A stretch of DNA of 64,000 nt, taken from the NCBI RefSeq assembly GCF_029626105.1, contig NZ_JARUBH010000009.1, positions 2,294,001 to 2,358,000 of the forward strand, given 5' to 3'. The position numbers were made by a program, and so were the translations under genes. This document shows positions 24,841 through 33,476 of this stretch, piece after piece; the first letter of the stretch is position 1, and each line of letters starts with the position of its first letter. Source of the stretch: Solwaraspora sp. WMMD792. Its GTDB lineage: Bacteria > Actinomycetota > Actinomycetes > Mycobacteriales > Micromonosporaceae. The notes under the pieces were generated by a model. The model had not been told where the DNA came from and did not search any database. It saw nothing but the letters and a program-made list of their open reading frames with translations.

Positions 24841-25467
24841 GTGACGGCGTACCGACGAGGTGATCCGATCTGGATCCACCGTACCGGGGCCTGGCGGCCC
24901 GGAGTGGTGCTCAACTTGTCCGACACCGCGGTCACCGTCCGGTACCGGGTCACCGGCGCGGAGGGCACCGGCGTGGACACCGTGGTGCTCGGCCGCCCCG
25001 AACTGGCACCCCGCGCCGACCGGCGGCCACCACCCGAACCCGTGCGTGCCGCCCGAGCGGCGAGGCCCGCGACCGTGCCGGGCCCACCGAACGGACGCGC
25101 CACGACACCGACCTGCCGTCCGGAACGCGATCCGCCCCGGCGTCCCCAGCGCCAACCGGCGGCACGCGTCCGGCCTCAGCCGGCCGGTCGACCCGCCCCA
25201 CCAGCCAGCGGGCCCATGGTCGATCGACGGGTCTCCGACGGCGTGGTCGAGCTGCGGGTCCTGGTCCGATCGCCGGGTGGCCGGTCTGCCGAACTACCGC
25301 TGCGCTGTGCCGTGGACCGGCGTACCGGCACGGTCGCGCTGCGGCTACCCGACGGCCGCACCGGACAGTTCGACCTCACCTTGGCGCGGGCGGCCAGCAT
25401 GATCCTGCATGAAGCGGTACTGGCCTGCCTCGACCCACAGGAACTGCGTCTCTGGGTTCAACGGTGA
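24841..25467 (+). CDS. hypothetical protein with N-terminal SH3/KOW-like segment
   Basis: About 208 residues. The N-terminal part YRRGDPIWIHRTGAWRPGVV followed by TAVTVRYRV looks like a small SH3-type barrel. A Pro/Arg-rich disordered linker follows, then a second domain of about 80 residues beginning VVELRVLVRSPGG and ending HEAVLACLDPQELRLW. Codon use becomes strongly actinobacterial only from about 24800, so the GTG at 24841 is chosen; no ribosome site is clear. I do not recognise the family. It overlaps the convergent lipoprotein gene by 10 bases. Confidence 0.55.
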   Translation: MTAYRRGDPIWIHRTGAWRPGVVLNLSDTAVTVRYRVTGAEGTGVDTVVLGRPELAPRADRRPPPEPVRAARAARPATVPGPPNGRATTPTCRPERDPPRRPQRQPAARVRPQPAGRPAPPASGPMVDRRVSDGVVELRVLVRSPGGRSAELPLRCAVDRRTGTVALRLPDGRTGQFDLTLARAASMILHEAVLACLDPQELRLWVQR

Positions 25468-25811
25468 CCACGAGCGGCATCCGCGCCGCTGTGCTGGTCC
25501 GCGGCGATGACCAGCTGCGCCCGACCCGGTTCCGCCGAGGTCACCGTCACGGTCAACGGACCGACCCCCGCCGTCTGCCCGACCGGGATGTAATAGGGCT
25601 GTCCGGCGTAGACCACGGTCACCGATCCGGCGACGAGATCCCGGAATTCCATCTGGTGATCGAGAATCTCCACGCTTGCAGTTTCGGTTGTCTTGACGGC
25701 GACCGTACAACTGTTGTTTCGGCATTTCGCGCTGGTCGCGCTGCAGGCAGTCAGACACAGCAGCAGAACAAGGAGGACCCCGACATGTCGGGCCGTTCGT
25801 GACGGGCGCAT
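25458..25811 (-). CDS. small putative lipoprotein
   Basis: 117-residue secreted protein: basic n-region MRPSRTARH, hydrophobic core VGVLLVLLLCL and lipobox LTAC (Cys23). A CRNNSC pair follows, which may form a disulfide, and then a beta-rich domain beginning VEILDHQMEFRDLVAG. Family unknown. ATG 25811 is preferred over an upstream GTG at 25826 because it gives a compact signal peptide. Confidence 0.6.
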   Translation of the reverse strand: MRPSRTARHVGVLLVLLLCLTACSATSAKCRNNSCTVAVKTTETASVEILDHQMEFRDLVAGSVTVVYAGQPYYIPVGQTAGVGPLTVTVTSAEPGRAQLVIAADQHSGADAARGHR

Positions 25812-25892
25812 GCCATCGACGATCACATCTGTCCGCGACGACCGGACCCAGCCGGCCCATAGATGGCACTTTACCGGGAGACGGCCGGGCGA

Positions 25893-26375
25893 TCAGCCGA
25901 CGACGAGCAGCAGGAGGACACTCAGCACGGACCCGACCACGCCGACCGAGCCGATCACGATCGCTGCCAGCGCCCTGCCCCGCTGGTCTGGAACCCGTCG
26001 ACCCGGACCCGCCAGAGCGATCGCTGCGACAGCCGGTACCGCGCCAGCGCCGTAGCAGGCGGCGAACGGCAACGACGCGACGGCCATGATCAACGCAGCA
26101 GAGGTACGCCGGGCTCGGGCCCGGTCGGCGACGGACGAACCGACGACCGGCGTACCAGGGTCCCAGTCGAACCGCCGCGGCAGATCGGCCAGTTGCGCGA
26201 CGAGCTCCCTTGACGTTGTCGCCGCGGTCGCCTCGACCAGCCGCCGCTCGTACTCGGTGAGGTCCAGATAGCCCTCACCGAGCGCCCGGGCGAGCAGCTC
26301 GACGACGTGGTTGCGCTGCGCGTCACCGACCCGCTCATCACCGGCCCGCTTGCTGACCCCGTCGCCGCCTTCCAC
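25893..26375 (-). CDS. DUF1707 domain membrane protein
   Basis: 160 residues. The N-terminal segment VGDAQRNHVVELLARALGEGYLDLTEYERRLVEATAATT is the DUF1707 (SHOCT-like) domain common in actinobacterial membrane proteins. The C-terminus has two or three hydrophobic helices, including SAALIMAVASLPFAACYGAG and IVIGSVGVVGSVLSVLLLLVVG. It starts with GTG at 26375 and diverges from the large membrane protein at 26693. Function unknown. Confidence 0.75.
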   Translation of the reverse strand: MEGGDGVSKRAGDERVGDAQRNHVVELLARALGEGYLDLTEYERRLVEATAATTSRELVAQLADLPRRFDWDPGTPVVGSSVADRARARRTSAALIMAVASLPFAACYGAGAVPAVAAIALAGPGRRVPDQRGRALAAIVIGSVGVVGSVLSVLLLLVVG

Positions 26376-26692
26376 AGTGTTTCCGAGGCTACCCCATCTG
26401 ACGGTCTCCGCAGGTCACGCTGGACCAGCGGGCCGGAATCCCCCATCATGGCTACGTTCGGTACACGATCCGGTACGGATGAGCTGGCTACCGGTAAGCG
26501 GGCCAGTGCTCCGGTCTTCAGGACTCCGGTGGAAAATGGCCAAACCCGCTGGAACCCATCCGTTGGCATGATCATCGGGTTGATCGGGTGGAAAGGGTTC
26601 AGTGTGTTGCTGCAGTCGTGGCACCCCTCCGGGGATGTAGCAGACCGGATTCCTCTTCCTTCAAGAAGAGGACGTCAAGGGGGTCCGTCGGT
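26376..26692 (+). other. divergent intergenic region with an AT-containing hairpin
   Basis: 317 bp between the DUF1707 gene and the large membrane-protein gene, presumably holding both promoters. The clearest structure is TCCTCTTC / GAAGAGGA (26651-26658 and 26665-26672), an 8-bp stem with a 6-base loop that ends 20 bp before the ATG at 26693, where it could affect translation. No gene is convincing here. Confidence 0.45.
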
Positions 26693-28441
26693 ATGACGCC
26701 CAGGTGTGGCCGGACGTGGCCGCTGCTGTTGGTCGCGGTCGCACTCGCCGCGCTCGGCGCGGCCACCGGCGGGATGCTGGCCCTGGCGTACCGTCCCATC
26801 GGGCTGGCGTACCTGGACGTGCTGACCCGTTGCCCGCCCTCGGCCAGCGATCAGACGATGTGCCTGACCGAGGTGACCTGGGCCGTCGGCGCCCTGATGG
26901 CCTCCGGTGCGGCGATCGCGCTCGGCAGTGGTCTGGCCGGGACGCTGGTCACGACGGTGCGCGCCCAACGCTGGATCGCCCGGTTACCCCCGGCCCATCC
27001 GACGGCCGAGGCGCGTTTCGAGGAACTCTGCCGGCAGCACAGCTTGGTCGGTTCCCACCGGCCCCGGTTGCGGATCGGCGGCCATCGGACGGACAGCATC
27101 GCCGGTCCCGGCCAGCGGGCGGCGGTCGTGCTGCCGGCGGCGGCGGTCCGACAGCCGTTGGTTCCGGTGGTGTTCGACCCGCTCGTCCGCGCCGAACTGG
27201 ACCGGATCGCCTCCGGCCAGAGCGCTCGCCGCAGCGTGCTGCGCGGCTGGCCGTGGCTACTGGCCTCGGTGAGCGCCGCACTGGCCGCAGCGGCCGCGTT
27301 CACCGGACCAGGGCCCGGCCCGCTTGCCGGGTCGACGACCCGCGTGCTGCTGCTGGCCGCCGCCGTCGCCGTCCTGACTGTCGGATTACGTCGCGGCCCG
27401 GGCGGAACGCGCGGCGCCCGGGCAGTGGCGTGGTGCGCCGTGCCAGCCGCCGGGGTGGTCGCCGGTGCGGGGGGCCAGGCCGGGGCGTCCGTCCTGTGGC
27501 ACCTGGCACCCGCCGCGGGAGATCGGCTGGTCGCCGGCGCCGCACTGGCACCCGCTCTGCTGGTCCTGGCCGGCCTGCTGCCGGCGCTGACCGCTGGACG
27601 GCCCGGCGCGGCCGGATCGCGGGGCACAGCTGCCGTCCCGGCGATGTTGGCCGGAGTAGTCGCCGGTCTGCTGGCCTTCCCGGTGGGCACCGCGGCCGCG
27701 CCGAATCTCGCCGCGCCGCTGCTGGTCCAGCCGTCGCCCGCCGTCCCGGACAGCGGTTCCGACCCGCGCGGCGGATCCGATCTGGACCGCGCCCGCCGTG
27801 CCCGTCCGGATGGCCCGAGGACCGCCGGTCCCGTCCCGATCGACACGACCGCGGCGGACCGGGCCGCCCGAGCCGTCGAGCCCGTGCTCGGCCCGGCGTG
27901 GCGGGCGGATCCGCTCCCGGCACCACCACCGGCCGGGAGCCGACCGGCCGGCTGTCAGCCATCGATCGTCAACGACTATCTGCGCCGGGCGGCCGCCGGA
28001 CGTACCGGGCGGGGCGTGGCGCGTTACGCGACGCTTGCCGCACCGGGCGGCGGTGGGCTCGGCCGGACCACCCTGCAGATCGACGTCGTGTCGTACCGGC
28101 CGGACGCGATGTCCTCGACGCGGCCGGTGGAGATGGTCTTCGCCGCGGTCGAACGGGCCGGCGCGGCCTGTCGGGAGTTCACCGACGGACGATCCGGGCT
28201 ACGGGTCCAGTCGCTGCCCCGCGCGGCGCCGGCCGTCGGCGACCGCGCCTGGCGGATGGATCTGGTACGGACGCTGGGCCGCGGTGCCGGACGGGTCACC
28301 GCGACGACCGCACTGGCTGTCATACAGGTCGACACCACGCTGGTCGTGGTGTCGATGACCGCGTCGCTGGCCGTCGTCGACGGGGAGCTGTTCGAGCAGG
28401 CCATGCGGCGGACGGTGGCCGCGCTGGCGGCCGAGCGGTGA
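26693..28441 (+). CDS. multi-pass membrane protein with PknH-like sensor C-terminus
   Basis: 582 residues. It starts with a hydrophobic helix (PLLLVAVALAALGAATGGML), has another near 65-90, a cytoplasmic stretch around 95-185, then four or more helices to about 345. A long Pro/Arg linker leads to a C-terminal extracytoplasmic domain of about 180 residues: GCQPSIVNDYLRRAA, EMVFAAVERAGAACREF and VIQVDTTLVVVSMTASL, similar to the PknH/LppH-like sensor fold with two cysteines. The segment FDPLVRAELDRIASG near 161-175 resembles an M56/M48 peptidase helix in which the HExxH histidines are lost. Function unknown; perhaps a non-catalytic sensor. Confidence 0.65.
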   Translation: MTPRCGRTWPLLLVAVALAALGAATGGMLALAYRPIGLAYLDVLTRCPPSASDQTMCLTEVTWAVGALMASGAAIALGSGLAGTLVTTVRAQRWIARLPPAHPTAEARFEELCRQHSLVGSHRPRLRIGGHRTDSIAGPGQRAAVVLPAAAVRQPLVPVVFDPLVRAELDRIASGQSARRSVLRGWPWLLASVSAALAAAAAFTGPGPGPLAGSTTRVLLLAAAVAVLTVGLRRGPGGTRGARAVAWCAVPAAGVVAGAGGQAGASVLWHLAPAAGDRLVAGAALAPALLVLAGLLPALTAGRPGAAGSRGTAAVPAMLAGVVAGLLAFPVGTAAAPNLAAPLLVQPSPAVPDSGSDPRGGSDLDRARRARPDGPRTAGPVPIDTTAADRAARAVEPVLGPAWRADPLPAPPPAGSRPAGCQPSIVNDYLRRAAAGRTGRGVARYATLAAPGGGGLGRTTLQIDVVSYRPDAMSSTRPVEMVFAAVERAGAACREFTDGRSGLRVQSLPRAAPAVGDRAWRMDLVRTLGRGAGRVTATTALAVIQVDTTLVVVSMTASLAVVDGELFEQAMRRTVAALAAER

Positions 28442-28478
28442 GCCGGGTCCAGCCTGTCGAGTCGGGTACGTCACCCGG

Positions 28479-29465
28479 TCAGGGCGTCACCGGGACGGTC
28501 CGTCGCCAAGCGTCGATGATCTGCACCGGCCGCATGCCCTCGGAAAGGTACAGGCGCAGCGCCGGCCGCCGGGGGTCGGTATCGACGTGCAGGAAGGTGC
28601 CCCGCCGCTGGTCGGCGGCGTCGGCGGCGAACGCCCGGCGCAGCAGTAGGCGACCCAGGCCACGCCCCTGCCATTCAGGTCGGACCGCGAGCAGCCGTAT
28701 GTAGCCGCTCTGCTCGTCGGCCACGAAGGCATGCGACCGCAACACGATCGCGGCCGGGACGCCGTCCAGGTATGCGACCTCACCCAGCGACCAGTCGTGG
28801 TCACTGTGCGACTCGAGATGCCGGACCCAGTCGGGGTAGGCCTTGGCCGCGAAACCGAAGTGGTCGGCGAAGGCGGCCTGGTGCACCGTCCATGCCTGGT
28901 GACGGACCTCGGGATCGTCACCGGTACTGCGGATCCGCACACCGTCGGGTTCCCCGGGGTCGGCCCTCGGGCTCGCCGCGTCGTGCGGGACGAACAGGCG
29001 GTTGAACACGGTCGCCACCGAGAAGCCGAGCTCGGCCAGCCGTCCGGCCGTGGCGGTGTCCTCCCGGTAGCAGCCGACGTCCAGCACGGCCCGGGAATGG
29101 CCCAGTTCGGCGGCGATCGCGACGGCGCGACGTTGGGCCTGGTACCAGAGCCAGTCGCCGACCGCCGGCTCGGTGTCGAGATGGTACGCATCGATGTCGA
29201 TGGTGTCGCTACTCCCCTTGCGGCACGCCCAACCCCAGCCGACCGTCCCGCCACCCGGGTCCTGCACCAGCCAACCGTCCCGCGTCGGGTCGAAGTCCGG
29301 TTCGGCGAGTTCGTCAGCGACTTCGTCGAGGGTGTAGTCGGGTCGGCCGATGACCGCCGTGTTGCAGGTGGCGATCAACTGGAAGACGGCGGGTGCGTCA
29401 TCGGGCCCGGCGGGCCGCTGGGTGTATCCAGCAGGAAGTGACGGAATCTCGGTGGTCGCTGTCAT
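28479..29465 (-). CDS. GNAT family N-acetyltransferase, two-domain
   Basis: 328-residue protein with two GNAT folds. The C-terminal one carries the acetyl-CoA motif LLAVRPEWQGRGLGRLLL and ends in RLYLSEGM. The N-terminal half, TQRPAGPDDAPAVFQLIATCN, is a degenerate copy. The tandem layout is that of mycothiol synthase MshD, but the mycothiol-specific residues cannot be judged here, so only the family is assigned. ATG 29465 is chosen from two in-frame ATGs. It diverges from the nucleotide-sugar dehydrogenase gene. Confidence 0.8.
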   Translation of the reverse strand: MTATTEIPSLPAGYTQRPAGPDDAPAVFQLIATCNTAVIGRPDYTLDEVADELAEPDFDPTRDGWLVQDPGGGTVGWGWACRKGSSDTIDIDAYHLDTEPAVGDWLWYQAQRRAVAIAAELGHSRAVLDVGCYREDTATAGRLAELGFSVATVFNRLFVPHDAASPRADPGEPDGVRIRSTGDDPEVRHQAWTVHQAAFADHFGFAAKAYPDWVRHLESHSDHDWSLGEVAYLDGVPAAIVLRSHAFVADEQSGYIRLLAVRPEWQGRGLGRLLLRRAFAADAADQRRGTFLHVDTDPRRPALRLYLSEGMRPVQIIDAWRRTVPVTP

Positions 29466-29602
29466 CGGGCGATTGTCGGGCAGGCCGCACGCCGGCACGA
29501 GCGAATTTCAGCCGACCCGGCAAAACCGGATTTGGGGGTATAGGGACAGCTTGGGATGCTTGAATGCTTATGTCGGTTATTAGGTTTTAGAAAGTGGGAG
29601 AC

Positions 29603-30865
29603 ATGGCGAACACACCGGTGGTGATCGTCGGCCAGGGGTACGTCGGCCTGCCCGTGGCGATGCGCGCCGTAGCGGTCGGACACCTGGTCGTCGGGCTGGA
29701 CACCGACGCCGAGCGGATCCGGATGCTGCGCGCGGGCATCTCGTACGTCGAGGATGTCACCGACGCCGAGCTGCACGCCGCATTGGGCAGCGGCCGCTAC
29801 ACCGCGACCACCGACTACGCCGCAGCCGCAGGATTTGACACCGCGGTGATCACCGTGCCGACGCCGTTGCGTGACGGCGCACCCGACCTGCGGTACATCG
29901 AGCAGGCGGCCCGGTCGCTCGCCGAGCAGCTCACTCCCGGCGCGACGGTGATCCTGGAGTCGACGACCTACCCCGGCACCACCGACGAGTTTCTCCGGCC
30001 GCTGTTGGAAAAAGGCAGCGGTCTGCAGGCCGGGCTCGACTTCCACCTCGGGTACAGCCCGGAGCGCATCGACCCGGGCAACCGCGAATGGACCTTCGTC
30101 AACACTCCGAAGGTGGTCTCCGGGATCACCCCCGAGTCGTTGCGGTCGGTGCAGGCCTTCTACGACGGTCTGGTGGACCGGACCGTGCCGGTCGCCGGCA
30201 CCCGGGAGGCCGAGACCACCAAACTGCTGGAGAACACCTTCCGACACGTCAACATCGCCCTGGTCAATGAGCTGGCAGTGTACGCGCACATGCTGGGCAT
30301 CGACATCTGGGAGGCGATCGACGCCGCCAGCACCAAGCCGTTCGGCTTCCTACGGTTCACCCCCGGCCCGGGCGTCGGTGGACACTGCCTGCCGGTCGAC
30401 CCGTCCTACCTGTCCTGGGAGGTCAAGCGGACCCTCGGCCGCAACTTCCGGTTCGTCGAACTCGCCAACGACGTGAACAACTACATGCCGATGTACGTCG
30501 TGGAACGGTTGACCAGCGCGATGAACCGGCGCAGCCGGGCGTTGCGGGGCGCGCGGGTGCTGCTCATCGGGCTGGCGTACAAGCGCAACAGTGGCGACTG
30601 TCGCGAGTCCCCGGCTGTCCGCGTCGCCGAACTGCTGCACCTGGCCGGCGCGCAGGTGCACGTCGTCGACCCACACCTGCGCCCGGAGCAGATGCCAGCC
30701 TTCGTACGGGCGGTGCCACTCACCGTCGACCAGGTCGAAGCCGCTGACGCGGTGGTCGTGCTGACCGACCACGACGGCATCGACTACTCCCTGCTCAGCG
30801 ATGCGCCACTGGTGCTGGACACCCGCCGGAGGCTGGCCGCCACCGCCGGCACGGAACTGCTGTGA
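29603..30865 (+). CDS. nucleotide sugar dehydrogenase (UDP-Glc/GlcNAc/ManNAc 6-dehydrogenase family)
   Basis: 420 residues. It has the N-terminal Rossmann motif VVIVGQGYVGLP, ITVPTPLRDG, the YSPERIDPGN motif, and catalytic GPGVGGHCLPVDPSY with the active-site cysteine, followed by the C-terminal LIGLAYKRNSGDCRESPA domain. It oxidises C6 of a UDP-hexose to the uronic acid with NAD. The RIDPGN and GGHCLPVDP forms fit the UDP-HexNAc dehydrogenases (WbpA/WecC/TviB) more than Ugd. GGGAG precedes ATG 29603. First gene of the polysaccharide locus, in an AT-rich promoter region with two ATGCTT repeats. Confidence 0.9.
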   Translation: MANTPVVIVGQGYVGLPVAMRAVAVGHLVVGLDTDAERIRMLRAGISYVEDVTDAELHAALGSGRYTATTDYAAAAGFDTAVITVPTPLRDGAPDLRYIEQAARSLAEQLTPGATVILESTTYPGTTDEFLRPLLEKGSGLQAGLDFHLGYSPERIDPGNREWTFVNTPKVVSGITPESLRSVQAFYDGLVDRTVPVAGTREAETTKLLENTFRHVNIALVNELAVYAHMLGIDIWEAIDAASTKPFGFLRFTPGPGVGGHCLPVDPSYLSWEVKRTLGRNFRFVELANDVNNYMPMYVVERLTSAMNRRSRALRGARVLLIGLAYKRNSGDCRESPAVRVAELLHLAGAQVHVVDPHLRPEQMPAFVRAVPLTVDQVEAADAVVVLTDHDGIDYSLLSDAPLVLDTRRRLAATAGTELL

Positions 30866-30866
30866 C

Positions 30867-30896
30867 CGGCCCGCCGCCTACCTGAGCGGCGGGCCG
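30867..30896. terminator. bidirectional hairpin terminator
   Basis: Perfect 11-bp stem CGGCCCGCCGC / GCGGCGGGCCG with an 8-base loop, sitting between the convergent dehydrogenase gene (ends 30865) and glycosyltransferase gene (ends 30906). Confidence 0.75.
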
Positions 30897-30905
30897 CTGA
30901 CGCGG

Positions 30906-32156
30906 TCAGCTCGTCGGGGCGTGTTCCCGCGCCCGGGCCGCCGGTGCCACCGGCATCGGGCGACCGGCCATCCGGACGACACGGTAGAACATCGCCCGCC
31001 GGGGCGCCACGAGCTCGGTGCGGTAGCCGCGGGACCGGACCAGACCGGCCGCCGCCACCTCGACCATCCGCTGCGGCTGGGTCAGCAGCCGCCGGACCAC
31101 CTCGGCCAGCGTCGCCGGATCACCGGTGCTGACCAGACAGTCCGCCTCGAACAGGTCCGGCGGGCCCACCGACGCGACGGCGACCACCGGCAGGCCCCGG
31201 GCCATCGCCTCGACCACTACCGGGGAGTGCGCGTCGGCGGGAGTCGGCGACACGAACACGTCGGCGGCGTCCAGCCAGGACCGGATCTCGGAGGCGGGAC
31301 GCTCACCGGCGAGGACGACCCGGTCGGTCAGTCCCAGCCGGGCCGCGCGGCGTTCGAGCTGCGGCCGGGACCGGCCGTCGCCCAGGTGGACCAGGTCCGC
31401 CCGGATGCCGTCATCTGCCAGCCGACGCATCGCCGCCAGGACGACGTCGACGCCGTGCCGGGAGCGGTCGAGCGTCCCGGCCGAGATCAGTGTCACCGGA
31501 CCGCCGGACGCCGCCGGTTCACGTGGCTCGCAGACGAACGCGTCGGCCCGCAGGTCGACGTCCGGGTAGTCGGCGGCGACGGTGTGCGGACCCGGCGGAC
31601 ATCGCAGCTGCAGCGATGCCCCGGTGGTGTAGGCCACGGCGGTAGCGTCCCGACACTGCTCCAGCAGCTGGCGCGCCGCCCGGTGAGCGCGCCAGCGGCG
31701 CACCGGGTACGTCGCCACCGGGCCGTCGAACATGTCCTGCGGGTCCGCCACGACCTCGACCGCGTAGCCACGGTGCGAGCGCCGCAGGATCGGTGCGAGC
31801 AGGTTGGCGGCTGGTGACGGGCTCCGCAGGATGACGGCATCGACGTCGTCTACCCCGTACCGCAACGACCTGCGCAGCGCCGCACGACCCGGCAGCAGGC
31901 CGCGGGGCCCGCGACCGCACGGCAGCGGCCAGACTTCCACTCCCGCGCCGTCCACCCGGGCGGCGCCGGTCGGCGGTAGCGGTACGTCGGTGACCTCAGC
32001 CAGCAGTCGGACCCGGTCGAAGGCCGACAGGTACCGGGTCCAGAAGCCGTGCGCCGGCCCGATCACCGTCCACACGGCGCCGTCCGGTGTGCGTTGGAAC
32101 CGGGTCTGGGTACTGACCGCGACGGTGCCCATCGCGGAACCTGGCGAGATCTCCAC
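30906..32156 (-). CDS. glycosyltransferase family 4 protein
   Basis: 416-residue GT-B glycosyltransferase. The C-terminal nucleotide-sugar domain shows VTLISAGTLDRSRHGVDVVL, LVHLGDGRSRPQLER, VVLAGERPASEIRSWLDAADVFVSPT and the E-x7-E motif region SPVVVEAMARGLPVVA. A GTG at 32156 is chosen for its GGGAG site 4 nt upstream; the longer open frame overlaps the upstream gene out of frame. It would transfer a sugar to a lipid-linked glycan or cell-surface polysaccharide. Last gene of the four-gene operon from the aminotransferase. Confidence 0.85.
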   Translation of the reverse strand: MEISPGSAMGTVAVSTQTRFQRTPDGAVWTVIGPAHGFWTRYLSAFDRVRLLAEVTDVPLPPTGAARVDGAGVEVWPLPCGRGPRGLLPGRAALRRSLRYGVDDVDAVILRSPSPAANLLAPILRRSHRGYAVEVVADPQDMFDGPVATYPVRRWRAHRAARQLLEQCRDATAVAYTTGASLQLRCPPGPHTVAADYPDVDLRADAFVCEPREPAASGGPVTLISAGTLDRSRHGVDVVLAAMRRLADDGIRADLVHLGDGRSRPQLERRAARLGLTDRVVLAGERPASEIRSWLDAADVFVSPTPADAHSPVVVEAMARGLPVVAVASVGPPDLFEADCLVSTGDPATLAEVVRRLLTQPQRMVEVAAAGLVRSRGYRTELVAPRRAMFYRVVRMAGRPMPVAPAARAREHAPTS

Positions 32157-32226
32157 TGTGCTCCCAACAAGGCGGTAGTCAGAGTCAGGTGCCGGCGCGG
32201 CGCCGGTCGGCAGCGGTCCGCGCCGG

Positions 32227-33423
32227 TCAGCCGACCGGCGCTGCGGCCGACCGGCGGCGAGACACCGGCTGGCGCCCGCCGATCGTCTCGACCAGGTCGG
32301 CCACCGCCCGGGCACAGTCACCGCTGTCGAACCGCCGCTGGATGTGTTCCCGTGCCGCTGGTGAACGCCGGGCGAGCCGACCGGACCGGAACTCCGCGTA
32401 TGCGCCGCGCAGCGCGGCGGCGAGTGCCTCGACGTCACCGGTCGGGACCACCCAACCACTGTCCCGGTTGACTGTCTCCGGCAGTCCGCCGGCGTCGGAC
32501 ACGACAGAGGGCACCCCGCAGGCTCCGGCTTCCAGCGCCGCTCCGTGGTTCTCCGACCGCGACGGGCTGACACTGACATCAGCCGCAGCGTAATACTGCC
32601 GTACGTCGATGACGCCGGCGAACCAGTCGACGGTCGGATCGGCCGTCACGTCGAAACGTCGTAGCAGGTCCCGCCGGTGCTCCTCACCGGACGCGTCCCA
32701 ACCCCCACCGACCAGGATCAGCCGGGAGCGGGGACAGTCCCGGGCGAACGACCGCCACGCCGCGAGTAGCACGTCGTGACCCTTGATACCGGTCCCCCGG
32801 TGCACCATCGACTTGGGTGCGTACACGTACGCCACCATGACCGCCACGAAGACGTCTGCCGGTAGACCCAGCCGGCGACGTGCGGCGGCCCGGGTGGCGG
32901 CGTCCGACGGGCGGAACAGCCGGGTGTCCACCCCGTACGGCACGGCCGCCAGCGCGTCACCACGACGGCCCATCGACCGGTAGAGGTCGGCGGTGTGCGT
33001 GCTGCCGGCGATCACGAGGTCGTCCAGCCGGGTCAGGAGGCGCTCCGCAGTGCGGATCGGTGTCGACTCCAGAAAGAGCGGACCGGGCACCATGAAGACC
33101 CTGGCGACGTCGAGCCCGAGCAGGCTCAACCGGACCGCCAGCGCCGCGTGGTAGTGGTGGTAGTGCACCACGTCCGGCCGCAGCCGACGCAGCAGCCGAC
33201 GCAGCGACCACAGCTGCACGGCCGTGGCCAACGTCGGACGGAACCGAAACCGGAACGGCGAGTCGATCATCGGCACCCCGGCCCGGTACAACTGTTCGCG
33301 CAACCGGCCCGGACCGGCAGGCAGCACGACCGTCACCTCGTTGCCGCGCCGACGCAGCTCCTCGACCTGGGGCACGATCCACCGGCCGCCCTCGGCTGTC
33401 TTGAGTATCACGACCACCCGCAT
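32227..33423 (-). CDS. glycosyltransferase family 4 protein
   Basis: 398-residue GT-B glycosyltransferase. N-terminal MRVVVILKTAEGGRWIVPQ is followed by DVVHYHHYHAALAVRL; the C-terminal domain holds VPYGVDTRLFRPSD, LILVGGGWD, YYAAADVSVSPSRSENHGAALEAGACGVP with the donor-binding Glu residues, and GWVVPTGD. GAGGGAGG precedes the ATG at 33423. It lies between the acetyltransferase gene and the second glycosyltransferase gene and probably extends the same glycan. Confidence 0.88.
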   Translation of the reverse strand: MRVVVILKTAEGGRWIVPQVEELRRRGNEVTVVLPAGPGRLREQLYRAGVPMIDSPFRFRFRPTLATAVQLWSLRRLLRRLRPDVVHYHHYHAALAVRLSLLGLDVARVFMVPGPLFLESTPIRTAERLLTRLDDLVIAGSTHTADLYRSMGRRGDALAAVPYGVDTRLFRPSDAATRAAARRRLGLPADVFVAVMVAYVYAPKSMVHRGTGIKGHDVLLAAWRSFARDCPRSRLILVGGGWDASGEEHRRDLLRRFDVTADPTVDWFAGVIDVRQYYAAADVSVSPSRSENHGAALEAGACGVPSVVSDAGGLPETVNRDSGWVVPTGDVEALAAALRGAYAEFRSGRLARRSPAAREHIQRRFDSGDCARAVADLVETIGGRQPVSRRRSAAAPVG

Positions 33424-33476
33424 GTCTGACGCCTCCCTCGATACCGGCGGTACCCGTCGCGACCGCCAACGGACCT

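Noticed and set aside
28443-28478. Inverted repeat between the membrane-protein and GNAT genes as terminator
   Set aside because: Only 6 bp of stem with a 24-base loop; too weak to call.
28479-29465. Mycothiol synthase MshD
   Set aside because: Tandem GNAT layout fits, but specific MshD residues could not be confirmed and the gene is not near other msh genes, so only the family is called.
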